The notes: generated by a model from the letters alone, not told the origin. Counted from the first letter of the stretch, positions 41,633-49,413 are shown. The stretch is DNA of 64,000 bases from Flavisolibacter ginsenosidimutans (GCF_007970805.1 NZ_CP042433.1:4030001-4094000), one strand, 5' to 3'. Translations and numbers: made by a program.

Positions 41633-43045
41633 TCAGGAGTTAAGTATAGCAATGAGTTGTTGCAGTCTCGTCTTCTGCAAAAATGCAAATGCGATTGCAA
41701 GCAGGCAAGCGCCGACTAAAATAATCCAAACCGCATTACCGGAATTTTTAAGAAGGAAGAACAGCAACCAAAACGCAACGCCGCAAGCAGTGTACAGTCC
41801 AAACCATTTTGCGCCGTAGCGCAACGAAAGCTTTTGCGAGGCAGAAAGAAAAAGCAGCAGCGCACAACTGTATTGCGAAGCCAGTGCAGCGATGCAACAA
41901 CCAAGCGCACCAAGCGAAGGAGTGAGGATGATGTTGAGAGCAATGTTGATTGCAACAGCCCAAAGCAAACTAAAAATAAAAGGCCTGAATGCCGCTCCTG
42001 CCGTTAACACCGAGCCGTAAACGTGAACGAGATAATATGCCGGCAAAACTGCGACGCACAAGGCAATAACGCGGCTGTTAAAAGCATCGTTGGTGTGGTA
42101 AAGAACGGATTGTAGCCAAGGCGCAAACACAAACGAAAATGTTGCGGCAACGATGGCGATAAACAGCAATCCGTGACGAAGAAACAAGACAACATTTTCA
42201 ACCCGTTTTGTTTCTTGCCGGTGGCGTGCAACGAAAGGAACCAAAAAAGAAGCGCACAAATAACCCACGGTATTGCCCGCATCCAACAAGCGGTACGCTG
42301 CTGCATAAATGCCGGCCTGCCTTGCACCGTCTTTGTGTAAGCGTTCCAGCAAAAAGCCATCGAGGCGGTAATGCGTTGCCATCAGCAAAACAATGAGAAA
42401 AAAAGGTGCGCTGCTTTTTAGAAGATGCAACACAGACTGTTGCTGCGCCGAAGAGGCCAACAAACGTTTTTTCATCAGCAAGAAGAATAGAAAGCTTACC
42501 GAAACAGCGGTGGCTATTAATTGCAATTGCAGAAAAAGATGAATGCTGATGCGGGCAAAGAAACCATACACCGGGCCAAGGCACAACAACAGCATTAATG
42601 TTTTGTCAAGTACTGAGAATAACGCATCGGTTTTATAAAGCTGATTGGCCGTAAGCAATCCGCGCAAAAAAAGAAAGAGCGAAGTCAGGCTTTGAATAAG
42701 TAGGAGATAAAAAAGAACCCTTCGTTGTTGAATGCCGGTTATCCACGCAACGAAACAACAAGCAACTGCGTAAAGCAGAAGCAGGAAGAATTTTGTGCGA
42801 AGCAACTGCCGTACGCTAACGGAATTGCCCGCAGCTATGCTTTGCGTGAGAAAATTGGAAAGGCCGGCATCGGCAAGAAAGAGCAAAACGTAGGTTAAAT
42901 TAAACAAGGCGAAATAAACGCCGTAGGCTTCATGACCAACGGCGTTTTGCACTTGCCGGTCAATTAAAAAAATCCACGCGGGTTTGATGAGCAGGTTCAA
43001 AAGCAACAGCCAGGAAAGTCCGCTGAAAAACGTTTTCGTTTTCAT
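41633..43045 (-). CDS. Oligosaccharide flippase (Wzx-like, MATE/MOP superfamily)
   Basis: A 470-residue protein with 12-14 membrane helices that should flip lipid-linked oligosaccharide units across the inner membrane. Early segments are LLIKPAWIFLIDRQVQNAVGHEAYGVYFALFNLTYVL and DAGLSNFLTQSIAAG, matching the Polysacc_synt N-terminal pattern (GxxxYGxYxALF). The rest is hydrophobic with short basic loops. It begins 1-2 bases after the Lrp regulator gene and is followed after 2 bases by the Wzz-like gene, so it belongs to a single transcript. Confidence 0.88.
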   Translation of the reverse strand: MKTKTFFSGLSWLLLLNLLIKPAWIFLIDRQVQNAVGHEAYGVYFALFNLTYVLLFLADAGLSNFLTQSIAAGNSVSVRQLLRTKFFLLLLYAVACCFVAWITGIQQRRVLFYLLLIQSLTSLFLFLRGLLTANQLYKTDALFSVLDKTLMLLLCLGPVYGFFARISIHLFLQLQLIATAVSVSFLFFLLMKKRLLASSAQQQSVLHLLKSSAPFFLIVLLMATHYRLDGFLLERLHKDGARQAGIYAAAYRLLDAGNTVGYLCASFLVPFVARHRQETKRVENVVLFLRHGLLFIAIVAATFSFVFAPWLQSVLYHTNDAFNSRVIALCVAVLPAYYLVHVYGSVLTAGAAFRPFIFSLLWAVAINIALNIILTPSLGALGCCIAALASQYSCALLLFLSASQKLSLRYGAKWFGLYTACGVAFWLLFFLLKNSGNAVWIILVGACLLAIAFAFLQKTRLQQLIAILNS

Positions 43046-43046
43046 A

Positions 43047-43517
43047 TCAGGAAGCGGCCACTTTTACGCTGCGGTTCAGGCTTTCTTCCAGCGAGATAAA
43101 AGTTTCAGTGCGTTCGATGCCTTTGATTTTTTGCAGCTCGTCGTGCAGTACGTAGCGCAGTTGCACAATGTCCTTGCAAACAATTTCGGCAAAGATGCTG
43201 TAGTTACCTGTAGTATAGTTCATGCGAACAATTTCGGGAATCTTTTTCAGGTCTTTTGCCACCACGTCGTACAAGGAACTTTTTTCGAGATAGATGCCGA
43301 TAAAAGCGATGACATCGTAGCCTAATTTTTTTAAGTCCACGCGATAGTTCATGCCGCTGATGATGCCGGCTTCCTGCATTTTTTTAATGCGCACATGTAC
43401 GGTGCCAGCGGAAACGAATAATTTTTTGCCGATTTCGGCGTAGGAAACATTGGCGTCGTGCATTAATTGCTGAACGATGCTCAAGTCCAATTTGTCAAGA
43501 TTCAAAATGGAAGCCAT
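43047..43517 (-). CDS. Lrp/AsnC family transcriptional regulator
   Basis: A 156-residue regulator with the N-terminal HTH (LDLSIVQQLMHDANVSYAEIGKKLFVSAGTVHVRIKKMQEAGII) and the RAM ligand-binding domain (ISGMNYRVDLKKLGYDVIAFIGIYL, MNYTTGNYSIFAEIVCKDI, IKGIERTETFISLEESL). Length fits Lrp/AsnC. It is the first gene of a four-gene operon otherwise devoted to surface polysaccharide export and polymerisation, coupled by a 1-base gap, which makes it a candidate regulator of that operon; the ligand is unknown (amino acids in relatives). Confidence 0.92.
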   Translation of the reverse strand: MASILNLDKLDLSIVQQLMHDANVSYAEIGKKLFVSAGTVHVRIKKMQEAGIISGMNYRVDLKKLGYDVIAFIGIYLEKSSLYDVVAKDLKKIPEIVRMNYTTGNYSIFAEIVCKDIVQLRYVLHDELQKIKGIERTETFISLEESLNRSVKVAAS

Positions 43518-43645
43518 AAAGGAAAGGGATTCTAAAAAATATTCAACACAGGCGCAATTTATTGAATGAAATCTAAATTTTTATCAGCTTGTTTGAAAGT
43601 TGTATAAGCCATCCTATTTTTGACTTGTCAAGTTCATTGAAAACA

Positions 43646-43718
43646 GGGAGTAGTCAAATGTGAGTAGTGAGTAAGTAAAGTCTTCTCATTCGCCATTCGC
43701 TATTGCCCATTCACTTTA
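43646..43718. repeat. Inverted pair of heptamer-period arms, locus H
   Basis: Left arm 43646-43680 steps GGGAGTA, GTCAAAT, GTGAGTA, GTGAGTA. Right arm 43687-43718 steps CATTCGC, CATTCGC, TATTGCC, CATTCAC. It stands directly before the tRNA-like element and carries no gene. Confidence 0.75.
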
Positions 43719-43723
43719 TACAC

Positions 43724-43894
43724 TGTGGGGTGATGAAATTTTTGGCAGACATACCCTCTTGTCTCGGGGGTGGGGATCACAGGACAAACTGAGCGTAGAG
43801 CCGACGTTACCATTGGTAAGGCCGACCAGGGTTGACCACTAAACTTTGCGCTTTTGCTAACTGCCCCGTGAAGGTTCGAATCCTTCCCCTACAG
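43724..43894 (+). tRNA. tRNA-like gene with a ~99-nt extra arm, anticodon loop reading GTC
   Basis: The ends fold as a tRNA. Acceptor TGTGGGG (43724-43730) pairs with CCCTACA (43887-43893); U8 is present; the D-arm is ATG...CAT with GG in the loop; the anticodon stem CCCTC/GGGGG encloses loop TTGTCTC, placing GTC (Asp) at the anticodon; the T-arm GAAGG-TTCGAAT-CCTTC is perfect. Between anticodon arm and T-arm lie 99 bases (43771-43869), closed by TGGGG/CCCCG, far longer than any class II variable arm. TTGTC of the anticodon loop is also complementary to GACAA at 43782-43786. No CCA is encoded. It may be a decayed or specialised tRNA; position 37 is T, which is abnormal for decoding. Confidence 0.5.
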
Positions 43895-43922
43895 CTTTTT
43901 TCTCATCATGTGTGTATGTATT

Positions 43923-43957
43923 AGCCCCGTCGGTCAGCAGCCGCGGGGCTTTTTTAT
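43923..43957 (+). terminator. Terminator after the tRNA-like element
   Basis: Stem AGCCCCG/CGGGGCT around a 14-base loop followed by seven T. It lies 30 bases after the acceptor end and supports transcription of the tRNA-like element on the plus strand. Confidence 0.85.
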
Positions 43958-44069
43958 TTCCTTCCGTGAGGCAAATTGACTTCTTACTTGGCAATCTGTA
44001 AGTTTTTTGCACGGCAAGCCCACGGCTTATCACGATTGGGCCGCATCTTGGTATCCGATTCTCTCGGCT

Positions 44070-44387
44070 TTAATTTTTCAAAAGCTCCGCTGCAAGAGAT
44101 TGAAGATGTTTAATCTGTTCGTAGTTAACAGAGTAAAAAATATTTTTGCCCGCTCTTTCCGCCTGTACCAGTTTGGCATCTCGTAAAACGGCCAGGTGCG
44201 ATGACACGACGCACTGCTCTCTGCGAAGCTTCACGTAAATCTCTGTTACGGTCATTCGGCCGTGTTTGTGAATAAGTTGCATGATTTTTTGGCGGAAGTC
44301 GTGATTGATTGCACGAAAAAATAGCGAGGCATTCTTTAATGAGAGAGCATCAATCTCAAGTGGGTTGGAAACGGTGTGTGACGGCAT
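44070..44387 (-). CDS. ArsR-type winged-helix repressor
   Basis: A 105-residue HTH protein. It has the ArsR pattern FFRAINHDFRQKIMQLIHKHGRMTVTEIYVKLRREQCVVSSHLAVLRDAKLVQAERAGKNIFYSVNYEQ. A Cys occurs in the recognition helix (REQCVVSSHL), close to where ArsR/SmtB metal sites begin with ELCVCDL, but the second Cys is absent, so metal sensing is doubtful. The ATG at 44387 (MPSHTVSN) is preferred; the extra 15 residues of the long ORF are hydrophobic and not family-like. No obvious target gene is adjacent. Confidence 0.85.
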   Translation of the reverse strand: MPSHTVSNPLEIDALSLKNASLFFRAINHDFRQKIMQLIHKHGRMTVTEIYVKLRREQCVVSSHLAVLRDAKLVQAERAGKNIFYSVNYEQIKHLQSLAAELLKN

Positions 44388-44502
44388 TGCGATTTCAAGG
44401 GTAATGAGTAAAACAAAGGGTAAAGAAAGCAAATGCGTTTTGCAAAAGCAATAAGCGGAAACAATTACACGCCGTCAAAAGCAATTTCCATTGAAATTAA
44501 TA

Positions 44503-44532
44503 GGGCCTGGGTAAAAACCCTGGCCCGTTTTT
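44503..44532 (+). terminator. Orphan terminator on the plus strand
   Basis: Stem GGGCCTGGGT/ACCCTGGCCC (one mismatch) around AAAA, followed by GTTTTT. No plus-strand coding gene precedes it within 500 bases, so it may end a small RNA or be a relic. Confidence 0.65.
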
Positions 44533-44772
44533 AATCCGTACCCTATGAAAACTATTTGAAAAGTAAAAAGATAAATATTGTGATAAAAACAAAATAGTAA
44601 AAATACGGTGAAATGGGGTAAAAGTCCGCTTGTTTGTCCTGTTGACGAGTTCATTTCTAATTCAAGGCACTTTCAAGTGTTCAGTCTTTTAATTGCCGAA
44701 TCAAAAAATCCGGGATATTTTGTCTTTGAAATGGAGGAAGGTATTATTCTCTCCGCTGCGAATAGAGAAACA

Positions 44773-44806
44773 AAAACGTCCCTCTTTTTTGGAGGGACGT
44801 TTTCGT
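44773..44806. terminator. Hairpin terminator, 12-bp stem
   Basis: Perfect stem AAAACGTCCCTC/GAGGGACGTTTT around a TTTTTTG loop. T-runs on both strands. No coding gene precedes it on either strand. Confidence 0.75.
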
Positions 44807-44871
44807 ATTATGTCTAAGGCGTTTGTTTTCTTTGAATGCGTTGTTTTCATCGGACAGTACGGACGCCTTAG

Positions 44872-45049
44872 CCTCTCAAAGGATTGGATCGGTTTTCAAA
44901 CAGGAGTTGGATGTGTTTTGGCTTTCTTAGGATTTGGGACCGGTTAGCAACGGCTTTCAACAGGAGTGGATAAAAAAGAAGTTGACTGATATTGGATTTT
45001 TGGTTTTTTCAGGATTGTTGGACACTGCGGCTTTCAGCAGGATTTGGAT
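44872..45049 (+). repeat. Degenerate tandem repeat with unit near CGGCTTTCAACAGGATTGGA
   Basis: Recognisable units start at about 44872, 44889, 44919, 44949, 45000 and 45027, each with a pyrimidine run TTTC or TTTTC followed by AGGA and TTGGA. Unit spacing is 17-51 bases, so it is not a CRISPR. Function is unknown. Confidence 0.5.
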
Positions 45050-45266
45050 CTTGGGATTGATAACGTTTTCGTACCAATCAACTTCTGCTGCAAAACTACT
45101 CCACACCCCAAAACCCCACAAGCGCACATTCGCCCTTTCTGAAACGTATGGTATTTACCGCAGCCATCGTAAGGAAACGAAAACCGTTATCGCAGTTTTA
45201 CGATGCTTTTTAATCGTTGTATTGGATATAACGCGAAACGCTTAGCCGCAGTAACGGTATAAAACT

Positions 45267-45299
45267 AAAACAGCTCCATCTTCACAAGGCGGCTGTTTT
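45267..45299. terminator. Hairpin terminator upstream of the phosphatase-fold gene
   Basis: Stem AAAACAGC/GCTGTTTT with an extra G-C pairing inside and a 17-base loop; T-run on the plus strand. It closes whatever transcript crosses the preceding spacer. Confidence 0.65.
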
Positions 45300-45457
45300 A
45301 CTAACCAGGTGTCATCCCGTAAAAACTCTCCAGCCGTTTGCTACAGTCTTTCCGCCCTGTTTCTTCGGCATTACTTTGCCTGCTTTTCCACCGGACGGTG
45401 GAATTCTGCGGAAAACTGCACCAGCAACGTTGGTACAGTTTTTCTTTTCTACAAAGC

Positions 45458-46507
45458 ATGAAGACTCTTGTGGCAATGATTGTTTTAATGTTCTCCAGTT
45501 TATCGGTTCGAACAAACGAATACACGGTTCGCTCTTTAAACGCAGAAAATAAAATATTCATCATTACCCTTGATGGCTTTCGGTGGCAGGAGATATTTGG
45601 CGGCGCTGATTCTGCCTTGCTAAACAACTCTGCTTATACGAGCAATGCAGCCGTGCTAAACGAATTATACGGGGGTCAAACAACCGAAGAAAGGCGAAAA
45701 AAATTGATGCCTTTCCTTTGGAACATTGTGGCGCAGCAGGGTGAGATTTACGGAAACCGCAAAAAGGGAAGCTTTATGAACGTGGCCAATCCGTTCGCAC
45801 TTTCTTACCCCGGTTACAACGAATTGCTCACCGGCAGCGTTGACATCAGTATTTTCAACAACGGCAAAACACCCAATCATAATTCAACGTTATTAGACGC
45901 TTTAAATGCAACCGCCACCTACCGCGGAAAGGTTGCCGCCTTCGCCTCCTGGGATGCCTTCCCGTTTATTCTGAACAAAGAAAAAAGTTCTGTCTTTATC
46001 AACAGTGGATTTGATGAATTGACGAAAAGTAATTTAAGCGCAACCGAGGCGCTGATTAACTCAATGCAGAACGAAGCAGACGACCAAAAAACCACCCGCT
46101 ACGACGAACTCACTTATCTTGCCTGCAGGGAATACATTCAGAAGAAAAGACCCGCCGTTGTTTTTTTAAGCTTTGGCGGAACAGACGAAGCCGCACATCA
46201 AAAAAAATACGATCAATATCTGCAACAAGCGGCAAATGCCGACCGCATGATTGGCGAGCTTTGGCAATACCTGCAAACTCTCCCCGAATACAAAGACAAA
46301 ACAACTTTTCTCATCACTACCGATCACGGACGCGGCGCTTCTACCGGCAATTGGTACACGCACGGCATTCTTGTAGATGGCTCTTCGCAAACCTGGATGG
46401 CTTTGCTGGGACCTGCAATTCCGCAGCTTGGCGAGCGGAGGGCCAGCCGTCAGCTTTACCTAAAAAACGTGAAAGAACTGGCGATGAAAATTCTGGCGCA
46501 GCCGTAA
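45458..46507 (+). CDS. Exported alkaline-phosphatase-superfamily hydrolase
   Basis: A 349-residue protein with a signal peptide (MKTLVAMIVLMFSSLSVRTN). The fold is that of alkaline phosphatase/phosphodiesterase enzymes: FIITLDGFRWQEIFGG gives the first metal Asp, SYPGYNELLTGS probably holds the nucleophile Ser or Thr, LSFGGTDEAAHQKKYDQYLQ gives Asp and His, and FLITTDHGRGAS the Asp-His pair, with GNWYTHGI giving the last His. Substrate cannot be told; nucleotide pyrophosphatases and sulfatase-like phosphodiesterases are closest in pattern. The ATG at 45458 is chosen because the longer ORF puts 40 unrelated residues before the signal peptide. Confidence 0.85.
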   Translation: MKTLVAMIVLMFSSLSVRTNEYTVRSLNAENKIFIITLDGFRWQEIFGGADSALLNNSAYTSNAAVLNELYGGQTTEERRKKLMPFLWNIVAQQGEIYGNRKKGSFMNVANPFALSYPGYNELLTGSVDISIFNNGKTPNHNSTLLDALNATATYRGKVAAFASWDAFPFILNKEKSSVFINSGFDELTKSNLSATEALINSMQNEADDQKTTRYDELTYLACREYIQKKRPAVVFLSFGGTDEAAHQKKYDQYLQQAANADRMIGELWQYLQTLPEYKDKTTFLITTDHGRGASTGNWYTHGILVDGSSQTWMALLGPAIPQLGERRASRQLYLKNVKELAMKILAQP

Positions 46508-46621
46508 AAGAAACGGCAGACTTTACACAACCAACAGAAGTTTGTTCACGCAAATTCGCCCTGCCCTTCTGTTCAATCTGCTTCAACCGGCATAAATTTT
46601 TCGGCCTTTTGTAAAAAAGCT

Positions 46622-46801
46622 ATGCGGTCGAAAAAAGAGAAAGCAGAAATAAAAAAGTTGCCGTTAAAGAAAGAACCGATGAATGAACTGCGCCGCCAAC
46701 ATCCGTTTGAAACGGACAGCCAGATACAAAACCGCTACGGCGAGGGCCGCGAAAGAAGCGGCTCTGACGGTACGAATCAGGACGGGGCCAGTAATCATTA
46801 G
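46622..46801 (+). CDS. Small hydrophilic protein of 59 residues
   Basis: An ORF starting ATG CGG TCG AAA AAA encodes a very polar peptide (basic start MRSKKEKAEIKKLPLKK, then NELRRQHPFETDSQIQNRYG and an end rich in Gly, Ser, Asp, Asn). It has no hydrophobic core and is probably disordered. Support is compositional similarity to the two small disordered proteins encoded just downstream and the clear start-to-stop layout after the phosphatase-fold gene. No family is known to me. Confidence 0.5.
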   Translation: MRSKKEKAEIKKLPLKKEPMNELRRQHPFETDSQIQNRYGEGRERSGSDGTNQDGASNH

Positions 46802-47112
46802 ATTTCTTTATCAATATTTCAGAAACCCGTTGAAAGGAAATTACTTGCAAAAAAAAAGCAAGAAAGACTCTCGCCGGACAGTGAATTCATCAACCAGTCA
46901 CAGCTTTAACGGCATTGTTTGAAGCAGGAATATGAATCTGCCTGGTGGTTGAAAATCTGTTGATAAACCTCCACAGATAAGCTCCTTAATAAAACCATTT
47001 CTGTTCCTGAGTTTGATTGTAAACGGGCATTAAAGGCTGAACTCAAAAAGGCACAAAGTTTTTAGTAGTAAGAGCGTCTAAATTATTTTTTGACTTTTAA
47101 AATCTAACGATT
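46802..47112. other. Spacer before the Ser/Gly-rich gene
   Basis: 311 bases, no credible gene. An AT-rich stretch around 47075-47110 directly before the ATG is the likely promoter region of the small gene at 47113. Nothing else was recognised. Confidence 0.4.
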
Positions 47113-47484
47113 ATGGCAGACAACAACAGAAATCAAGATCAAAACAGAAGCTCACAGGATCAAAGCAGAAGCAATCAGGATTGGAGCAGCCAAAGTCAGC
47201 AAACCAGTGGCTCGCAAAGCGGCAACATGGGCAACCAGGGTAATCAGGGCGGCTCACGCAGCAGCGATCAAAGCGGCTCGCAAAGCGGCAACATGGGCAA
47301 CTCTGATCGCAGCTCAAGCGGCATGGGCAATCAAAGCCAGGGCACGAGCGGCTCACAAAGCGGTTCCCAGTCTGGAAGAAGCTCTGATCAGGACATGAGC
47401 AGCGGTGATTCAGGACGCGGCAGCAGCACCGGCAGTGGCAACACAGGCCGTAGCGGCAGCGAACGCAATCAAGGCAACATGTAA
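47113..47484 (+). CDS. Low-complexity Ser/Gly/Gln/Asn-rich protein
   Basis: A 123-residue protein with almost no hydrophobic residues, built from near-repeats of SGSQSGNMGN and SSDQSGSQSG. Ser, Gly, Gln, Asn and Asp make up most of it, so it should be intrinsically disordered. It resembles the small stress-linked disordered proteins seen in many Bacteroidota, but no defined family is visible. It has no signal peptide. Neighbouring genes on the same strand encode two more small polar proteins. A desiccation or osmotic stress role is a guess. The DNA repeats can change in length by slippage. Confidence 0.65.
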   Translation: MADNNRNQDQNRSSQDQSRSNQDWSSQSQQTSGSQSGNMGNQGNQGGSRSSDQSGSQSGNMGNSDRSSSGMGNQSQGTSGSQSGSQSGRSSDQDMSSGDSGRGSSTGSGNTGRSGSERNQGNM

Positions 47485-47568
47485 TCTTGCTCGTTGCTTA
47501 GCTATTCAATTTATCAAGCCTTGTATCACTACAAGGCTTGATGGTTTTACAACCTTTCAAAATTTTTT

Positions 47569-47763
47569 ATGGACCCGAAGGATAAAATAAAAGACAAGAA
47601 CGAAGACGAACGTCCGGTGGCTTATCCGAAGCCGACCGAGGCCGATTCACAGTTAAACAATCAACCGGAGTACATTGACCAGGAGCCCGGCAGCTTTGAA
47701 AAAGAAATTAGCGATGTGCCGGGAGAAAACGCAGATCGTGGCCCACAAACGCGTAAGCCTTGA
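47569..47763 (+). CDS. Small acidic hydrophilic protein
   Basis: A 64-residue protein rich in Asp, Glu, Lys and Pro (MDPKDKIKDKNEDERPVAYPKPTE and EKEISDVPGENADRGPQ). No domain or membrane segment. It lies 84 bases after the Ser/Gly-rich gene and may be in one transcript with it; the terminator at 47809-47838 follows. Function unknown. Confidence 0.6.
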   Translation: MDPKDKIKDKNEDERPVAYPKPTEADSQLNNQPEYIDQEPGSFEKEISDVPGENADRGPQTRKP

Positions 47764-47808
47764 AGTGGTAAGCCGTCGGCGCGGAAAGAAACAGAGGCAG
47801 CAAAAAAT

Positions 47809-47838
47809 AAAAGGAGCCTCGCGTAAAGGGCTCCTTTT
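47809..47838. terminator. Bidirectional terminator
   Basis: Perfect 10-bp stem AAAAGGAGCC/GGCTCCTTTT with a 10-base loop and T-runs on both strands, between the plus-strand small-protein genes and the minus-strand Met-rich protein. Confidence 0.92.
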
Positions 47839-47853
47839 AAAAGTTTAGAACGG

Positions 47854-48195
47854 CTACATTTTGCTGTTCTTCATTTTGCCCATCTTCATACTGCTCATTT
47901 TCCCGCTCGTGTACACGCACTGACCGTCTTTTAACTTCATCGTTTTTCCGTTCTTCATTTTTACGGTGCCGTCGGTCATCACCATCGTTCCGTTTTTCAT
48001 CGTCATGTCTTTGTCCATATCCATTGTTTGACCGTCCTTCATCATCATCATTTTACCGTTTTCCATCATCACGCAATCCTGCATTTTCATTTTCATCTTA
48101 CCCATGTGATACGTGTCAGGCTTCATCTTCTTGTCTTGCGCAAAGAGAGCTGTGCTGAGCGTGAAGGCCGCCAGCAAAAGAAAAAACTTTTTCAT
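47854..48195 (-). CDS. Exported Met/Lys-rich repeat protein (DUF6799-like)
   Basis: A 113-residue exported protein: signal peptide MKKFFLLLAAFTLSTALFAQ, then a mature part with about 25 Met residues in repeats of the type MMENGKMMMMKDGQTMDMDKDMT and MVMTDGTVKMKNGKTMKLKDGQ. This is the DUF6799 pattern. Met-rich exported proteins can bind Cu(I) or act as oxidation sinks; which applies is unknown. It is encoded next to a minus-strand methionine sulfoxide reductase, which would suit a role in methionine oxidation, though the two are separate ORFs about 100 bases apart. Confidence 0.75.
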   Translation of the reverse strand: MKKFFLLLAAFTLSTALFAQDKKMKPDTYHMGKMKMKMQDCVMMENGKMMMMKDGQTMDMDKDMTMKNGTMVMTDGTVKMKNGKTMKLKDGQCVYTSGKMSSMKMGKMKNSKM

Positions 48196-48293
48196 CGTTA
48201 GATTGTTTGTGGTGCTCTTTTACGGCACCGGTTGAAGAATGATATGCAAGCAAAACGGACGAACAAAAGAAAGAAACGTTTATTCACTCCCGT

Positions 48294-48665
48294 TTATTCC
48301 GAATCCTTGCCCGGCACAAATTTCAGCGAAATGGAATTGACGCAATGCCGGGTGTTTTTAGCCGTGAAGCGTTCGCCGTTGAACACATGACCGAGATGAC
48401 CGCCGCAAGAAGCACAAATGATTTCGGTACGTCGCCCATCCGCATCGGGCACATGCTTTACGGCGCCGGCAATTTCATCGTCAAACGAAGGCCAGCCGCA
48501 ATGCGATTCAAACTTGTCCTGCGAACGGTAAAGCGGTGCGTTGCAACGGCGGCAAACGTAGGTGCCGGCTTCTTTGTGATTCGTGTATTCGCCGGTAAAA
48601 GGTCGTTCAGTGCCTTTGCGGAGAATGACTCTTTCTTCTTCGGGTGTGAGCGGGTTGAGTTGCAT
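48294..48665 (-). CDS. msrB: Cytoplasmic peptide-methionine (R)-S-oxide reductase MsrB
   Basis: A 123-residue MsrB without signal peptide, the second in the window. It has the zinc CRRC and CASC pairs, FESHCGWPSFDDEI, GGHLGHVFNGE, and RHCVNSISLKF with the catalytic Cys. No Cys lies at the classical resolving position, so it may use thioredoxin or another thiol directly. The compact length is that of free-standing MsrB proteins. The gene upstream of it is unrelated. Confidence 0.93.
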   Translation of the reverse strand: MQLNPLTPEEERVILRKGTERPFTGEYTNHKEAGTYVCRRCNAPLYRSQDKFESHCGWPSFDDEIAGAVKHVPDADGRRTEIICASCGGHLGHVFNGERFTAKNTRHCVNSISLKFVPGKDSE

Positions 48666-48780
48666 GGCAAGAGGTTGAAGTGTTTTTTAAAGATAATGAA
48701 GGATGGTCTTCTAGACCATTGCGAGTGTTGTGAAGTAGACTTATTTGCAAATATGGATGACAGAAAATAATGGCGGACCT

Positions 48781-49236
48781 TTAAGGAAGGGGTGATAATT
48801 GTGTTAGAAATATAAACAGCAAATAGAGATTTACTGTTTGGTCGTCCACCTCTGTTTTCATTACATATTTTCGTCCCACTGTTATCCCTCTTGGATCATA
48901 AATTTCACCGACTTTATTGTCATCCAAAAATAAAATGTAAGACGGTTGCCTGAATGGCCTTAGAGTTGTATTAATTACATGATCAGCATACCTCATTTCA
49001 AATCCAAACACGCCTTGCTGTTTAATCGATGTAATTGGATAAAGGAGGGATTGGCTTTTAATTTTGACAGATTTAAAAACTAGAAAACCAAAGAAATCGG
49101 TTTCGAGTAGAAAAGTATCGCCTTTATAAAATCGCAAGTGGAGTTTTATTCTGTTCTTAATGTCTGCATACAAAAACAAATCTTTTCCATTGAAGACGCG
49201 GATTTTATCAGTATATGAAATATTAAACTCCATCAA
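48781..49236 (-). CDS. Unknown 151-residue protein, AT-rich
   Basis: No family recognised with confidence. The protein has alternating beta-like stretches (IRVFNGKDLFLYADIKNR, YKGDTFLLETDFFGFLVFKSVKI, QGVFGFEMRYADHVINTTLRPF) resembling the strand pattern of tubby/LURP-one-like proteins, followed by a hydrophobic C-terminus (NLYLLFIFLTQLSPLP). The gene is more AT-rich than its neighbours and lies just before the 49.3-54.3 kb island. The start could also be the second Met, one codon in. Confidence 0.5.
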   Translation of the reverse strand: MMEFNISYTDKIRVFNGKDLFLYADIKNRIKLHLRFYKGDTFLLETDFFGFLVFKSVKIKSQSLLYPITSIKQQGVFGFEMRYADHVINTTLRPFRQPSYILFLDDNKVGEIYDPRGITVGRKYVMKTEVDDQTVNLYLLFIFLTQLSPLP

Positions 49237-49318
49237 TACTATGTTGTTGGATATTGAAAAGAAAAAATTATAAAAATCGAGATGTAAAAATCGAAAATTT
49301 CATATTCACTGGTTCTGC

Positions 49319-49404
49319 GAATAAATCTTCCTCACCGCTTCACCCCTTCTTTCCATAATCACTTTTCTCCGCAGCTTGCCAAGGCCTGGCGTTATCTCAC
49401 CGTT
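49319..49404 (-). pseudogene. Duplicated 3' end of fadD (86 bp)
   Basis: Matches 54216-54301, the last 28 codons of the acyl-CoA ligase gene, at 83 of 86 positions and in the same orientation. Here it is followed immediately by a REP hairpin instead of the rest of fadD. It would encode the fadD tail with a slightly different end (…KIYSQNQ). It marks the left edge of the accessory island. Confidence 0.85.
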
Positions 49405-49413
49405 TTACACGCC

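Larger units (their letters stand above)
44388..45457. other. Long spacer with terminators and degenerate tandem repeats
   Basis: About 1.07 kb without a credible gene; several 60-100-codon ORFs look like noise with no start-region or codon support. It contains three hairpin terminators (see separate entries) and a degenerate repeat at about 44872-45049 with five to seven units of the form CGGCTTTCAACAGGAxTTGGAT spaced 23-32 bases. The repeat reads through stop codons in each frame, so it is non-coding or a decayed gene remnant. Confidence 0.5.

Noticed and set aside
43724..43894. tmRNA or tRNA-Sec
   Set aside because: Length is about 170 nt, no tag reading frame is present, and the anticodon and stem lengths do not fit tRNA-Sec.
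44872..45049. CRISPR array
   Set aside because: Units are degenerate and the spacing varies widely; no constant repeat-spacer pattern and no cas genes.
44608..45245. Plus-strand ORFs of 69-103 codons
   Set aside because: They cross hairpin terminators and the degenerate repeat and show no family features.
46261..46614. 117-codon plus-strand ORF overlapping the phosphatase-fold gene
   Set aside because: Mostly a frame shadow of the real gene with no family features.
47111..47356. Cys/Phe/Pro-rich minus-strand ORF
   Set aside because: Antisense shadow of the Ser/Gly-rich repeat gene.
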